Counted from the first letter of the stretch, positions 8,303-16,525 are shown. The stretch is DNA of 39,363 bases from Bacteroidota bacterium (GCA_016868785.1 VGFS01000019.1:1-39363); one strand, 5' to 3'. Program-made: numbers and translations. Notes: generated by a model from the sequence alone, not told the origin.

Positions 8303-8635
8303 TTAAACGCAGGGAGGTGCTTTGTTTTTGGGTTGTTCAAAGGAAATTAAAATCAGCAAAGGCACGTTGGCCGATGGGGTGATTCTTTTAGATAATTGCG
8401 GTTGAGTAACTGGATGGAAAAGAGCAACATCTGCCACCACTTTGGTAAAATCGCAAGCTGCGCAATCTTCCGAAATATGGGATTGAGCATCGCATTCATG
8501 CGAATGGAAGTGTGCATCACTGTGATTGTGGAGATCTGTCCAATTAAAATCGAAGTGTTTGTGTTGGTTGTTTCCTTGGAAAACAATGAAAAGCAGAATG
8601 CAGAATCGAGCGATATGGGCACGAACCCCTTGCAT
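8303..8635 (-). CDS. Small secreted His/Cys-rich protein upstream of the TonB receptor
   Basis: 110 residues. An N-terminal hydrophobic stretch (FCILLFIVFQ) looks like a signal peptide or anchor. It is followed by a His/Asp-rich region with HKH, HNH, HFHSH and then CAACDF, a CxxC pair. About ten His and four Cys lie in the first 65 residues. The composition suggests metal binding in the periplasm or outside the cell. The C-terminal half is hydrophobic (VPLLILISF) with a terminal Cys. I recognise no named family, but small His/CxxC proteins are known beside metal-related TonB receptors, and the gene lies 36 bases before the receptor. The start ATG 8635 is nine bases after the stop of the 108-aa gene. 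Confidence 0.75.
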   Translation of the reverse strand: MQGVRAHIARFCILLFIVFQGNNQHKHFDFNWTDLHNHSDAHFHSHECDAQSHISEDCAACDFTKVVADVALFHPVTQPQLSKRITPSANVPLLILISFEQPKNKAPPCV

Positions 8636-8644
8636 GGTTGATTT

Positions 8645-8971
8645 TTAGGCGACGGATTGCAGCTGATTGGTCATTTCGCGCAGTTCGTCGCGGTTGAGGG
8701 CGTTTTCTGAGCGCACGATCAACGACAAAAAGTATACGAAATTCTCCTCAGGCGTTTCAATTTCTTCAGCCAAATCGATGTCAAAAGCCTCGTTGGCTTC
8801 AACGTGTTGCCAAGCCAAACGCAATGCGCGTGTTATCAAGGGATCGTTTTCTTTCAACGCATGTTCGCGGGCCGCTTGCAAAGGGCTGATGATTTTGTCG
8901 GCATTGATACCGCTTTTCTCTACGCTTTCGATAACGCTGTTTATGAGGTCGTTGGCTTCTTTGGTACGCAT
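8645..8971 (-). CDS. Conserved hypothetical protein, 108 aa, first gene of the metal-uptake run
   Basis: A soluble, acidic, all-helical protein (AREHALKENDPLITRALRLAW, shortened here to its centre LKENDPLITRALRLAW; IDLAEEIETPEENFVYFL). No signal peptide, membrane span, Cys or metal motif is seen, and I do not recognise the family. It has its own promoter box 14 bases upstream and is only nine bases from the His/Cys-rich protein gene, so it likely leads the four-gene transcript, although it may simply be a neighbour. Confidence 0.8.
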   Translation of the reverse strand: MRTKEANDLINSVIESVEKSGINADKIISPLQAAREHALKENDPLITRALRLAWQHVEANEAFDIDLAEEIETPEENFVYFLSLIVRSENALNRDELREMTNQLQSVA

Positions 8972-8985
8972 AACTTGATAAAATG

Positions 8986-8993
8986 CAAAGATA
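8986..8993 (-). promoter_or_regulatory. -7 promoter box (TATCTTTG) for the metal-uptake operon
   Basis: TATCTTTG on the minus strand in the 35-bp gap after the DMT transporter gene, 14 bases before the ATG at 8971. It is the only clear promoter upstream of the four closely spaced genes that follow. Confidence 0.5.
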
Positions 8994-9006
8994 GCGATTT
9001 TTTCAA

Positions 9007-9879
9007 TTATTTTGGTGAGAACCGCGTGGCCAAAAACACACCTCCCATAATGCTGATCATTAACAGGGCTTTGGTGGGTGTAAGCGTGTCGGTTCCGAGC
9101 ATCATGGCGATGATGGTGGCTAGCAAGGGTTGGAGGTAAATGTACAATCCGGCCAGCGTGGGCCCCGCTTTTTTTACTGCATAGGAGTTCAGCAGGTAAA
9201 CCAAAAAGCTGGTAAAGAAAAGGATGTAAACCACTTTCGCGCTAATGCTGGGAGTGAAGGTGTAGAAGGGGGTGTTGTACAGGGCCCATCCCCCAATCGG
9301 TAGCATGTATAGGGTTCCGAAGGTGAAAGTGATTTTGTTGATGGTGATGGGCTTGTAGATGTGGGCGATTTTTTTCACTCTCACCAAGTAAATGGCGTAG
9401 AAAAGGGCGTTCACGGCCACAAATAAATCGCCCCGCAACGTATCGCTATTAAAATGCGCGCCTTTTCCAACCATGAGCCAAACGCTGGCCGCTGCGGCAA
9501 ACAAAGCGCCCATGACAAACCATTTCTGTGGCCAAACCCGAAGTCGAATGTGGTCGAAGATCCCAACAAAAAGGGGTGTTACGAGCATAAGTACTGCGCC
9601 ATTGATGGGGTGGGTGAGGGCCAAGCCATGGAAGAACAGGTACATGTTGGCGGAGGTGCCGAAAAAACCACAAATGGCAAATTCCAGTCCGTGGGCTTTC
9701 CATTGGATGGGATCGCGAGGGATGGTGAATGAGAACAGATAGAATAGGCTGGTTGCGGTGATGACCCGCAGCATCACAAACGCTTCTGGCGTGAGGAAGT
9801 TGGGCATGATTTGACCGGCCCAGGAGAAAAGAATGGCGTAGAGTAGGGAGACGAAAAACAGCGATATGTGTACCCTCAT
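9007..9879 (-). CDS. DMT-superfamily (EamA-type) transporter
   Basis: 290 residues, about ten hydrophobic helices in two homologous halves, the layout of EamA-type drug/metabolite transporters. The first half shows PNFLTPEAFVMLR and the second GPTLAGLYIYLQPLLATI, the typical helix-nine Pro-rich segment. Substrate is unknown; relatives export amino acids, nucleosides or other small metabolites from the inner membrane. I start at ATG 9879, whose last two bases form the stop of the J-domain gene (ATGA overlap); an in-frame ATG at 9888 is possible but less well placed. It is the last gene of a three-gene minus-strand unit. Confidence 0.9.
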   Translation of the reverse strand: MRVHISLFFVSLLYAILFSWAGQIMPNFLTPEAFVMLRVITATSLFYLFSFTIPRDPIQWKAHGLEFAICGFFGTSANMYLFFHGLALTHPINGAVLMLVTPLFVGIFDHIRLRVWPQKWFVMGALFAAAASVWLMVGKGAHFNSDTLRGDLFVAVNALFYAIYLVRVKKIAHIYKPITINKITFTFGTLYMLPIGGWALYNTPFYTFTPSISAKVVYILFFTSFLVYLLNSYAVKKAGPTLAGLYIYLQPLLATIIAMMLGTDTLTPTKALLMISIMGGVFLATRFSPK

Positions 9880-10637
9880 CCCTTCCATCCTTTGGCTTTT
9901 TTGACGTTTTCGTAGGCTTGCTGAACCTTGATGAATTTGGCTTCAGCGGCCTTTTTCTCCGCATCATCCAAGCCTTGGAGTCGGTCTGGGTGAAACCGCA
10001 TCACCATTTTACGGTAAGCTTTTTTGGCTTCTTCTTCGGTGGCGGTTGGGGTGATTTCAAGGATTTGGTAATCGCTGTCGGGCGAGGTGACGAACATGGC
10101 TCGGATCGACAAAAAATCGGGTGTGCTGATGCCGAGTTGGGTGGCAATTTGTTGGATGAGTGATAATTCAGATGGAGAGATATCGCCATCGGCCCGGGAG
10201 ATGCGGAAAAGTACGTGCACCAATTCTAATCGTGGTGAGTAGCTCATGCGCATACGGAGGTTGCGACATACTTCGGACAGGTTGTGTGATTCTTTGAGGT
10301 AATCACGCAGTCGCAGCAACAGTATTTTGGCTTCGTCTTCGCCGTAGGTTCTCACGAGCATGGCTTTCACCAGCTCTAATTCGCTTTTCAGCACGGAGCC
10401 ATCGGCATTCATGATGGCGGCGATGAGAATGAGTAGGGAGTTCTTGAAATCTACGGGTGGGTAGCGGTCGCTGCGCTGTTGAAATCGGGTGCGTTTTTGG
10501 TATTCGGGGTCGTCTTCGTCTTTGGGTCCGTTAACGTAATCGATGTACATACCAACCAAAAATCCGATGACGGCACCGGTAGGACCGGAGGATGTAAAGC
10601 CGAGGATGGCGGCGATGATGGCAAACTGGAATTTCAC
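9876..10637 (-). CDS. djlA: DjlA-like co-chaperone: TerB domain plus C-terminal J domain
   Basis: 253 residues. A Gly-rich N-terminal hydrophobic segment (IIAAILGFTSSGPTGAVIGF) resembles the DjlA membrane anchor. A TerB-like all-helical domain follows at about residues 65-180 with two acidic motifs, NADGSVLKSE and RADGDISPSE. A J domain occupies about residues 185-250 with MRFHPDRLQG; HPD is the catalytic tripeptide that stimulates the ATPase of DnaK. It should recruit DnaK to the inner membrane. It lies six bases after the DUF4340 gene and overlaps the transporter gene by four bases, but the link between the three functions is unclear. Confidence 0.92.
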   Translation of the reverse strand: MKFQFAIIAAILGFTSSGPTGAVIGFLVGMYIDYVNGPKDEDDPEYQKRTRFQQRSDRYPPVDFKNSLLILIAAIMNADGSVLKSELELVKAMLVRTYGEDEAKILLLRLRDYLKESHNLSEVCRNLRMRMSYSPRLELVHVLFRISRADGDISPSELSLIQQIATQLGISTPDFLSIRAMFVTSPDSDYQILEITPTATEEEAKKAYRKMVMRFHPDRLQGLDDAEKKAAEAKFIKVQQAYENVKKAKGWKG

Positions 10638-10643
10638 GCGGGG

Positions 10644-11678
10644 TTAGGGTTGGAGGAAGTTCGACAAGGTTTTCAGGCGATTGCGAAGGATGATTTCTTG
10701 GATTGTCCACAAGGTAGGCTCGTCGTTCGATTTGGCCCAGAAAAGGGTAGTTTCCACTGTTTTAGGGGTGCCGTCTTTGGTTTCCATGGAGTAGGTTTCG
10801 CCTTCGGTTACCGCCATGGAGTATATATAAATGGTCTTCTTGGGCTGGGTGGAAAAGGTGTATTCGAAGATTGCCACAGGGGGGGAGGCGGTCACTTCTT
10901 TACATTGTTGAGGATTGCGGTTGATGACGGCGGGTTCGCCAGCCTCGCGTGCGAGGGTTTTGCTTAGTTCGAGGTAGCCAGCGATGAGGCTTCGGTTTGC
11001 GGCTATGGGCTGCTGCTGGTAATTCAGCAGTTGCCATTGATTTTGTTTTTGGGTGATTTGAAACGATTGGTCGGGTGCGCTGGGGTAGGTAACTTTCAAG
11101 GAGGTGATTTCTTGGCTATTCACATCAACCAGAAAAACGGAGCGCCACAGTTGAATATTGGTGTTAAAGTAGGGTGTGAGGTAACCGATGAAGCCGGGCA
11201 CGGTAATTTCGCAGGGTCGTTCGGTGCCGGGAAAGTACATGTAGGTAGCATCTTGGGTGGGGGTAGCATAGCCCACAAATACGGTATGTTGTTCTACGTC
11301 GTTGGTGGAGAAAATGACTTTGGTACCGTTGAGGGTGATGTCTTTGATCACGTTTTCTTTGGCGGCATCGGGTACGGGGCATTTGACTTGAAGTTTGGGC
11401 ATGGCCCAGAACAGCAATTGGTTTACGGAGTTGGTATCGGCGGGGTAGCTGTAGGCTTCATTTCTAACGATCCATTTGCCATCGACCTTTTCCAGGGTGA
11501 GGTAGGGCAGTTTGGGATTGTTGGGGCTGATGGTTATTTTGTTGATTTGATTGGGCGATTTTAGGGCAAACAGATCATGGGAGATGGCGGTGGTTTGGTT
11601 GAGGTTACGCCACAGGAGGAATAAAAAGGCGAAGGTAGACAGCAGTACTGCGAGGACGATTTTGGTTCGTTTTTGCAT
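10644..11678 (-). CDS. DUF4340-domain membrane-anchored protein
   Basis: 344 residues. The N-terminus (MQKRTKIVLAVLLSTFAFLFLLW) is a short basic stretch and one membrane helix; the rest is extracytoplasmic beta-rich sequence with DUF4340 features (ITISPNNPKLPYLTLEKVDG, WIVRNEAYSYPAD, LRNRLKTLSNFL at the end). The domain's function is unknown; relatives sit beside gliding/ABC genes in some bacteria, but not here. I start at ATG 11678, preceded by a TAnnTTTG box seven bases upstream; a longer frame to 11762 would run over that box. It heads the unit with djlA and the DMT transporter. Confidence 0.85.
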   Translation of the reverse strand: MQKRTKIVLAVLLSTFAFLFLLWRNLNQTTAISHDLFALKSPNQINKITISPNNPKLPYLTLEKVDGKWIVRNEAYSYPADTNSVNQLLFWAMPKLQVKCPVPDAAKENVIKDITLNGTKVIFSTNDVEQHTVFVGYATPTQDATYMYFPGTERPCEITVPGFIGYLTPYFNTNIQLWRSVFLVDVNSQEITSLKVTYPSAPDQSFQITQKQNQWQLLNYQQQPIAANRSLIAGYLELSKTLAREAGEPAVINRNPQQCKEVTASPPVAIFEYTFSTQPKKTIYIYSMAVTEGETYSMETKDGTPKTVETTLFWAKSNDEPTLWTIQEIILRNRLKTLSNFLQP

Positions 11679-11684
11679 GGGAAG

Positions 11685-11692
11685 CAAAGGTA
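11685..11692 (-). promoter_or_regulatory. -7 promoter box (TACCTTTG) of the DUF4340-djlA-DMT unit
   Basis: TACCTTTG on the minus strand, six bases (CTTCCC) before the ATG at 11678. It also helps decide the start codon. The intergenic region up to the tRNA genes holds this and the divergent tRNA-tuf promoter; nothing else was seen. Confidence 0.5.
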
Positions 11693-11793
11693 TAACAGAT
11701 TTTTGGATAGGGGGATGGTGATTTACGAGAGGGGGTGAGAGGTGTAGACGTGGAGTGGACATTAAAAATTATGTGTAAAAATTTCAAAGAGGG

Positions 11794-11824
11794 TTTGACA
11801 ATTCGCGAATTAATGCTATTTTTG
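11794..11824 (+). promoter_or_regulatory. Strong promoter of the tRNA-tuf-secE-nusG-ribosomal operon
   Basis: TTTGACA (11794-11800) carries a -33 TTG at 11795-11797. After exactly 19 bases comes TATTTTTG (11817-11824), a perfect Bacteroidota -7 box, so both elements and the spacing fit consensus. Transcription should start near 11829-11832, about 45 bases before tRNA-Thr. The spacer holds a perfect 12-bp palindrome AATTCGCGAATT (11800-11811), a possible operator. Confidence 0.8.
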
Positions 11825-11872
11825 CAGTCCTTTTGTGAAAGTGACCACAAATTGAAGTTCTTAAACTTAAAA

Positions 11873-11945
<73 letters not shown>

Positions 11946-11995
11946 CCGTGTGTAAAAGTGCACTTCAAGAGGATCGGGGGACCGTGAATTTTACT

Positions 11996-12075
11996 GGGGG
12001 TATCGCATAGCGGCAATTGCGGCGGACTGTAAATCCGCTCCTTCGGGTTCAGTGGTTCGAGTCCACTTGCCCCCA
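11996..12075 (+). tRNA. tRNA-Tyr (anticodon GTA)
   Basis: Acceptor GGGGGTA pairs with TGCCCCC (one G-T pair). The anticodon stem GCGGA/TCCGC encloses CTGTAAA, giving GTA. A long variable arm (TCCTTCGGGTTC) marks it as a class II tRNA, as expected for bacterial tRNA-Tyr. Confidence 0.96.
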
Positions 12076-12095
12076 CTACACTTTTATGCAAAATT

Positions 12096-12168
12096 GCGGG
12101 AGTAGCTCAGTTGGTAGAGCGACAGCCTTCCAAGCTGTAGGTCGCGGGTTCGAGCCTCGTCTCCCGCT
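12096..12168 (+). tRNA. tRNA-Gly (anticodon TCC)
   Basis: Acceptor GCGGGAG pairs with CTCCCGC. The anticodon stem ACAGC/GCTGT encloses CTTCCAA, giving TCC, which reads GGA and GGG. The T-arm is GCGGG/CCTCG-type with loop TTCGAGC. Confidence 0.96.
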
Positions 12169-12203
12169 CGCATCGAAACAGGGGCTTGCCTTTGTGGGGA
12201 TTC

Positions 12204-12275
12204 GCCGATGTAGCTCAGGGGTAGAGCGTTTCCTTGGTAAGGAAAAGGTCAGGGGTTCAATTCCCCTCATTGGCT
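12204..12275 (+). tRNA. tRNA-Thr (anticodon GGT)
   Basis: Acceptor GCCGATG pairs with CATTGGC (one G-T pair). The anticodon stem TTTCC/GGAAA encloses TTGGTAA, giving GGT, which reads ACC and ACU. It ends 31 bases before tuf; the spacer between is almost free of G and T (CAAACAACAAAACAACAC...), an A/C-rich leader suited to an SD-less, highly translated gene. Confidence 0.96.
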
Positions 12276-12306
12276 CAAACAACAAAACAACACAAAACAA
12301 ACAACT

Positions 12307-13488
12307 ATGGCAAAAGAAACATTTGACCGTTCCAAGCCGCACTTGAACATTGGTACCATTGGTCACGTTGACCACGGTAAGACCACTTTGACTGCGGCCA
12401 TCACAACTGTACTGGCCAACGCTGGTCTTTCTGAAATGCGTTCATTCGAGTCAATTGACTCTGCTCCTGAGGAGAAAGAGCGCGGTATTACAATTAACAC
12501 GGCTCACGTTGAGTATTCAACTGCCAACCGTCACTACGCACACGTTGACTGTCCAGGTCACGCTGACTATGTAAAGAACATGGTTACGGGTGCTGCGCAG
12601 ATGGACGGTGCGATTTTGGTAGTGGCTTCTACTGACGGTCCTATGCCTCAGACACGCGAACATATCTTGTTGGCACGTCAGGTTGGTGTACCTCGTTTGG
12701 TAGTTTTCATGAACAAGGTTGACATGGTTGACGATCCAGAAATGTTGGATTTGGTTGAAATGGAAATGCGTGAGTTGTTGGAGTTCTACGAATTCTCAGC
12801 TGACACCCCGATCATCCGAGGTTCTGCATTGGGTGGATTGAATGGTGATGCCAAGTGGGTTGACACCATCATGGACTTGATGAACGCTGTTGACGAGTGG
12901 ATTCCAGTTCCTCCACGTTTGGTTGACCAGGCTTTCTTGATGCCTGTAGAGGACGTATTCTCGATCACTGGTCGTGGTACTGTTGCTACTGGTCGTATCG
13001 AGCGTGGTGTAATCAACGTACAAGACGCGGTAGAAATCATCGGTTTTGGTTCACACATGACTTCAACTTGTACCGGAGTAGAGATGTTCCGTAAGTTGTT
13101 GGATCGTGGTGAGGCTGGTGACAACGCTGGTATCTTGTTGCGTGGTATCGACAAAAACGATATCCGTCGTGGTATGGTAATTTGCGCACCTAAGTCAGTA
13201 ACTCCTCACAAGAAGTTCAAGGCGGAGGTTTACGTATTGAGCAAGGAAGAAGGTGGACGTCATACTCCATTCTTTAACAAATACCGTCCTCAGTTCTATT
13301 TCCGCACTACAGACGTAACTGGTGAGATTTCTTTGCCTGCAGGTACAGAAATGATCATGCCTGGTGACAACGTTTCTATCACAGTTGAGTTGATTCAACC
13401 TATTGCGATGGAAAAGAGCTTGCGTTTCGCTATCCGTGAGGGTGGTAGAACTGTAGGTGCTGGTCAGGTAACTGAGATCATCGAGTAA
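12307..13488 (+). CDS. tuf: Translation elongation factor Tu
   Basis: 393 residues, full length. EF-Tu brings aminoacyl-tRNA to the ribosomal A site and hydrolyses GTP. Visible motifs are GHVDHGKT (P-loop, residues 19-26), [12 protein letters not shown] (switch I), DCPGHADYV (switch II), NKVDM (guanine specificity) and GSALGGL. Domains 2 and 3 follow ([30 protein letters not shown]). Codon use is strongly biased, as expected of a highly expressed gene. It is co-transcribed with four tRNAs upstream and tRNA-Trp-secE-nusG downstream, the usual order in Bacteroidota. A GNRA-loop hairpin follows the stop. Confidence 0.99.
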   Translation: MAKETFDRSKPHLNIGTIGHVDHGKTTLTAAITTVLANAGLSEMRSFESIDSAPEEKERGITINTAHVEYSTANRHYAHVDCPGHADYVKNMVTGAAQMDGAILVVASTDGPMPQTREHILLARQVGVPRLVVFMNKVDMVDDPEMLDLVEMEMRELLEFYEFSADTPIIRGSALGGLNGDAKWVDTIMDLMNAVDEWIPVPPRLVDQAFLMPVEDVFSITGRGTVATGRIERGVINVQDAVEIIGFGSHMTSTCTGVEMFRKLLDRGEAGDNAGILLRGIDKNDIRRGMVICAPKSVTPHKKFKAEVYVLSKEEGGRHTPFFNKYRPQFYFRTTDVTGEISLPAGTEMIMPGDNVSITVELIQPIAMEKSLRFAIREGGRTVGAGQVTEIIE

Positions 13489-13509
13489 TAGAACATCGAA
13501 AGATATAGA

Positions 13510-13535
13510 GGGAGCATTGCAAAATGCTCCCTTTT
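13510..13535 (+). terminator. Hairpin with U-tract after tuf (partial terminator or processing site)
   Basis: GGGAGCATT (13510-13518) pairs perfectly with AATGCTCCC (13523-13531) around a GCAA (GNRA) loop, followed by TTTT. tRNA-Trp starts two bases after the T run, and no promoter is visible between, so the hairpin may attenuate read-through to secE-nusG or protect the tuf 3' end after RNase P cleavage at the tRNA. Confidence 0.75.
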
Positions 13536-13537
13536 AT

Positions 13538-13608
13538 ACGGGCATAGTTCAATGGTAGAATAGAGGTCTCCAAAACCTTTGATCAGGGTTCGAATCCTTG
13601 TGCCCGTG
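13538..13608 (+). tRNA. tRNA-Trp (anticodon CCA)
   Basis: Acceptor ACGGGCA pairs perfectly with TGCCCGT, discriminator G. The anticodon stem GAGGT/ACCTT encloses CTCCAAA, giving CCA. The T-arm is CAGGG/CCTTG with loop TTCGAAT. Its place just before secE is conserved in many bacteria. Confidence 0.96.
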
Positions 13609-13622
13609 CTAATAAAAGCGCA

Positions 13623-13820
13623 ATGTTTGGAAGAATAAATAACTACTTCCGTGAGACCAGAGACGAGTTGGTAAACAAAGTCAGCTGGCCCACATGGGAA
13701 GAACTGAGGGAAAGCACATGGATTGTGTTGGTAGCCTCTTTATTATTTGCCCTAGTGATATGGGCGCTTGATTCTGTATTGGGTGTAAGTCTCACTCAGT
13801 TTTACAAATTATTCAAATAA
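13623..13820 (+). CDS. secE: Preprotein translocase subunit SecE
   Basis: 65 residues, the short single-span form. The amphipathic segment RDELVNKVSWPTWEELREST precedes one membrane helix (WIVLVASLLFALVIWALDSV). VSWPTWEE is the conserved SecE clamp motif. It stabilises SecY in the inner-membrane translocon. It lies 14 bases after tRNA-Trp and two bases before nusG. Confidence 0.96.
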   Translation: MFGRINNYFRETRDELVNKVSWPTWEELRESTWIVLVASLLFALVIWALDSVLGVSLTQFYKLFK

Positions 13821-13822
13821 TT

Positions 13823-14374
13823 ATGACAAACGCAGAAGACAGACACAAGTGGTACGTAGTTCGTGCGATTACCGGACAGGAAAAGAAGGTAAAGCACAGC
13901 ATTGCGGTTGAGCTAGAGCGCGATCGTAAGAGTGATTTTGTGCTTGAAATTCTGATACCAACCGAGAAGGTGTATTTGATCAAGAATGGCAAGAAGGCCA
14001 TTAAGGAGAGAAATGCATTTCCCGGATATATTTTGATTCACGCCGATTTGTCGGATCCAGAAATCATGCCTTTGATAAAGAGTGTCACTGGCGTGGTTGG
14101 TTTTTTGGGTTCCAAGGATCAACCTGTACCTTTACGTCCAAACGAATTGAGTCGTATTTTGGGTACTGCCGATAATTTGTCTGAAGCGGAAGCATCGGAT
14201 GAGGAACATTTCTTGGTGGGTGAATCGGTGAAGGTCGTTGACGGTCCGTTCAACGATTTCGATGGTGTCATCGAAGAAGTAAACGAAGAAAAGCGCAAAC
14301 TCAAGGTAATGGTGAAGATTTTCGGTCGCCGTACGCCTCTTGAGTTAAATTATAACCAAATACAAAAATTGTAA
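13823..14374 (+). CDS. nusG: Transcription elongation/antitermination factor NusG
   Basis: 183 residues. The N-terminal NGN domain begins [19 protein letters not shown] and contains [13 protein letters not shown]. The C-terminal KOW domain contains [20 protein letters not shown], the Tudor-like fold that meets Rho or ribosomal protein S10. NusG binds the RNA polymerase clamp, whose beta and beta-prime subunits are encoded downstream in the same operon. Confidence 0.98.
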   Translation: MTNAEDRHKWYVVRAITGQEKKVKHSIAVELERDRKSDFVLEILIPTEKVYLIKNGKKAIKERNAFPGYILIHADLSDPEIMPLIKSVTGVVGFLGSKDQPVPLRPNELSRILGTADNLSEAEASDEEHFLVGESVKVVDGPFNDFDGVIEEVNEEKRKLKVMVKIFGRRTPLELNYNQIQKL

Positions 14375-14382
14375 CAGTAACA

Positions 14383-14820
14383 ATGGCAAAAGAAATAACA
14401 GGTTTCGTCAAGCTCCAGGTAAAAGGTGGTCAAGCTAATCCAGCGCCTCCAATCGGTCCAGCGTTGGGTTCAAAAGGTTTGAACATCATGGATTTTTGCA
14501 AACAATTCAATGCGCGCACGCAAGACAGAATGGGTAAGGTGTTGCCAGTCGTGATTTCCGTATACTCGGACAAATCATTTGACTTCATCATCAAAACTCC
14601 TCCAGTGGCAACGCAGTTGTTGGAAGCTACCAAGCTCCAAAAAGGATCGGCTGAGCCTAACCGTAAGAAGGTAGGTTCTGTAAGTTGGGATGTAGTTAAG
14701 ACCATCGCTCAAGACAAAATGCCTGATTTGAACTGCTTCACAGTTGAGTCTGCCATGAAATTGGTTGCAGGAACTGCCCGCAGTATGGGTATCATAGTAA
14801 CAGGGGATGCCCCATTTTAA
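14383..14820 (+). CDS. rplK: 50S ribosomal protein L11
   Basis: 145 residues with [20 protein letters not shown] at the N-terminus (Pro-rich thiostrepton-binding region) and [17 protein letters not shown] near the C-terminus, the 23S GTPase-centre binding helix. It forms the base of the L7/L12 stalk. It lies eight bases after nusG. Confidence 0.98.
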   Translation: MAKEITGFVKLQVKGGQANPAPPIGPALGSKGLNIMDFCKQFNARTQDRMGKVLPVVISVYSDKSFDFIIKTPPVATQLLEATKLQKGSAEPNRKKVGSVSWDVVKTIAQDKMPDLNCFTVESAMKLVAGTARSMGIIVTGDAPF

Positions 14821-14831
14821 AAATTTGAATT

Positions 14832-15527
14832 ATGAAAGTTGGTAAAAAAAGAAAAGAAGCGGAAGCAAAATACGACAACACAAAGTCGTATACTTTGCTT
14901 GAGGCATGTAACATCCTTAAGCAGATTTCAACCACCAAATTTGAAGCGTCTGTAGACATCGACGTTCGTTTGGGTGTGGATCCTCGCCAAGCGAACCAGA
15001 TGGTTCGTGGTGTGGCTTCATTGCCTCATGGTTTGGGTAAGGTTGTACGTACTTTGGTGCTTTGTACTCCTGATAAAGAAGAAGAGGCTAAGGCTGCGGG
15101 TGCTGACCACGTAGGTTTGGACGATTATATCGAAAAGATTGCAGGTGGTTGGACCGACATCGACATCATCATTGCCGTACCTAGTGTAATGGCGAAGTTG
15201 GGTCGTTTGGGTAAAATCCTAGGTCCACGTAACTTGATGCCGAACCCCAAGAGTGGTACAGTTACCATGGAAGTGGGCAAGGCTGTAACTGAGGTGAAGG
15301 CTGGTAAGATCGACTTCAAAGTTGACAAAACCGGTATCATTCACACATCGGTAGGTAAAGTGTCATTTGACGCAGATAAATTAAGCGAAAACGCATTGGA
15401 ATTGGTTCAGGTATTGCACCGTTTGAAGCCTAGCGCCGCGAAGGGTACATACTTCCGCAGCATCTTCATGAGCAGCACCATGAGTCCTAGTGTTAGTATC
15501 GATGTTAAATCAATCCCAGGAATATAA
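14832..15527 (+). CDS. rplA: 50S ribosomal protein L1
   Basis: 231 residues, the usual length. Signatures are [40 protein letters not shown] (L1 signature) and [17 protein letters not shown]1 forms the mobile stalk near the E site. In other bacteria L1 represses translation of its own L11-L1 mRNA; no leader mimic was identified here. It starts 11 bases after rplK. Confidence 0.98.
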   Translation: MKVGKKRKEAEAKYDNTKSYTLLEACNILKQISTTKFEASVDIDVRLGVDPRQANQMVRGVASLPHGLGKVVRTLVLCTPDKEEEAKAAGADHVGLDDYIEKIAGGWTDIDIIIAVPSVMAKLGRLGKILGPRNLMPNPKSGTVTMEVGKAVTEVKAGKIDFKVDKTGIIHTSVGKVSFDADKLSENALELVQVLHRLKPSAAKGTYFRSIFMSSTMSPSVSIDVKSIPGI

Positions 15528-15530
15528 GCG

Positions 15531-16052
15531 ATGAACAAGGCAGATAAAATGACGGTTGTAGCCGAATTGACGGAAACGTTTAAATCAAACAATTTCGTGT
15601 ATTTGGCGGACACCACCGATTTGGGTGCAAATGACACCAACAAATTGCGTCGTATGTTGTTCGAGCGTGGCGTTGAAATGCGCATGGTGAAAAACACTTT
15701 GTTGCGTATCGCCATGGAAGAGAGTGGAAAAGATTTCGGTGCATTGAAAGATGTATTGAAAGGTACCACTTGTGTATTGACTGCCGAGGCTCAAAAGGCA
15801 CCTGCAGAATCGATCAAGGATTTCCGTGGTGCAACCCAGAGTGTTCTGTTGAAGGGCGCTTGGATCGACAACGCGGTATTCCTCGGAGATGACCAATTGG
15901 CTACTCTGGTGAAGTTGAAGACCAAAGAAGATGTTATTGGCGAAATCATTGGATTGTTGCAATCTCCCATCAAGAATGTTATTGGTGGTTTGCAAGCCAG
16001 TGGTCCACAAAAAATTGGCGGCTTGATCAAGGCGCTTGAAGAACGTAACTAA
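15531..16052 (+). CDS. rplJ: 50S ribosomal protein L10
   Basis: 173 residues. N-terminal RNA-binding domain includes NTLLRIAMEESG and RRMLFERGVEMRMVKNT; the C-terminal helix, ending IGGLIKALEERN, binds L12 dimers. Only three bases separate it from rplA, so there is no room for the long L10 autoregulatory leader known from E. coli. Confidence 0.97.
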   Translation: MNKADKMTVVAELTETFKSNNFVYLADTTDLGANDTNKLRRMLFERGVEMRMVKNTLLRIAMEESGKDFGALKDVLKGTTCVLTAEAQKAPAESIKDFRGATQSVLLKGAWIDNAVFLGDDQLATLVKLKTKEDVIGEIIGLLQSPIKNVIGGLQASGPQKIGGLIKALEERN

Positions 16053-16085
16053 ACAAATAAAAAAAAACACTTAAATTAAATAACA

Positions 16086-16469
16086 ATGGTAGATTTAAAA
16101 GAATTCGCGAACCAGTTGGTAAACCTTACTGTAAAAGAGGTTAACGAGCTTGCTCAAATTTTGAAAGAAGAGCACGGCATCCAGCCTGCAGCTGCTGCTG
16201 TAGCTGTTGCTGCTCCTGCTGCCGGTGGCGCTGACGCTGGTGCAGCTGCTGCTGAACAGACTGAATTTGACGTAATCTTGGTAAGCGCAGGTGATGCCAA
16301 ATTGCAGATCGTTAAGATCGTGAAAGATTTGACTGGCTTGGGCTTGAAAGAAGCTAAAGACTTAGTAGACGGTGCTCCTAAGGCTGTAAAAGAGAAAGTT
16401 TCTAAAGCAGAAGCTGAAGACTTTGCAGCTAAATTAAAAGAGGCCGGCGCTACAGTTGAAATTAAGTAA
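16086..16469 (+). CDS. rplL: 50S ribosomal protein L7/L12
   Basis: 127 residues. The N-terminal dimerisation domain ([20 protein letters not shown]) is followed by an Ala/Gly-rich hinge (residues about 36-57) and the globular C-terminal domain ([39 protein letters not shown]) that recruits translation factors. The spacer to rplJ (33 bases) is A-rich without SD, fitting enhanced initiation for the stalk protein made in several copies per ribosome. Confidence 0.98.
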   Translation: MVDLKEFANQLVNLTVKEVNELAQILKEEHGIQPAAAAVAVAAPAAGGADAGAAAAEQTEFDVILVSAGDAKLQIVKIVKDLTGLGLKEAKDLVDGAPKAVKEKVSKAEAEDFAAKLKEAGATVEIK

Positions 16470-16489
16470 GCACTAAACCAATGTACCCT

Positions 16490-16525
16490 AAGGCCCCGGT
16501 AATTCCGCGGGCCTTTTGGGCGTTT
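16490..16525 (+). terminator. Attenuator-like hairpin between rplL and rpoB
   Basis: AAGGCCC (16490-16496) pairs with GGGCCTT (16509-16515). Inner GG/CC pairs and one mismatch or bulge lead to a loop around TAATT; TTGGGCGTTTT follows. This resembles the partial terminator between rplL and rpoB in E. coli, which lets most polymerases stop so that ribosomal proteins outnumber polymerase. No promoter is visible before rpoB. Confidence 0.65.
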
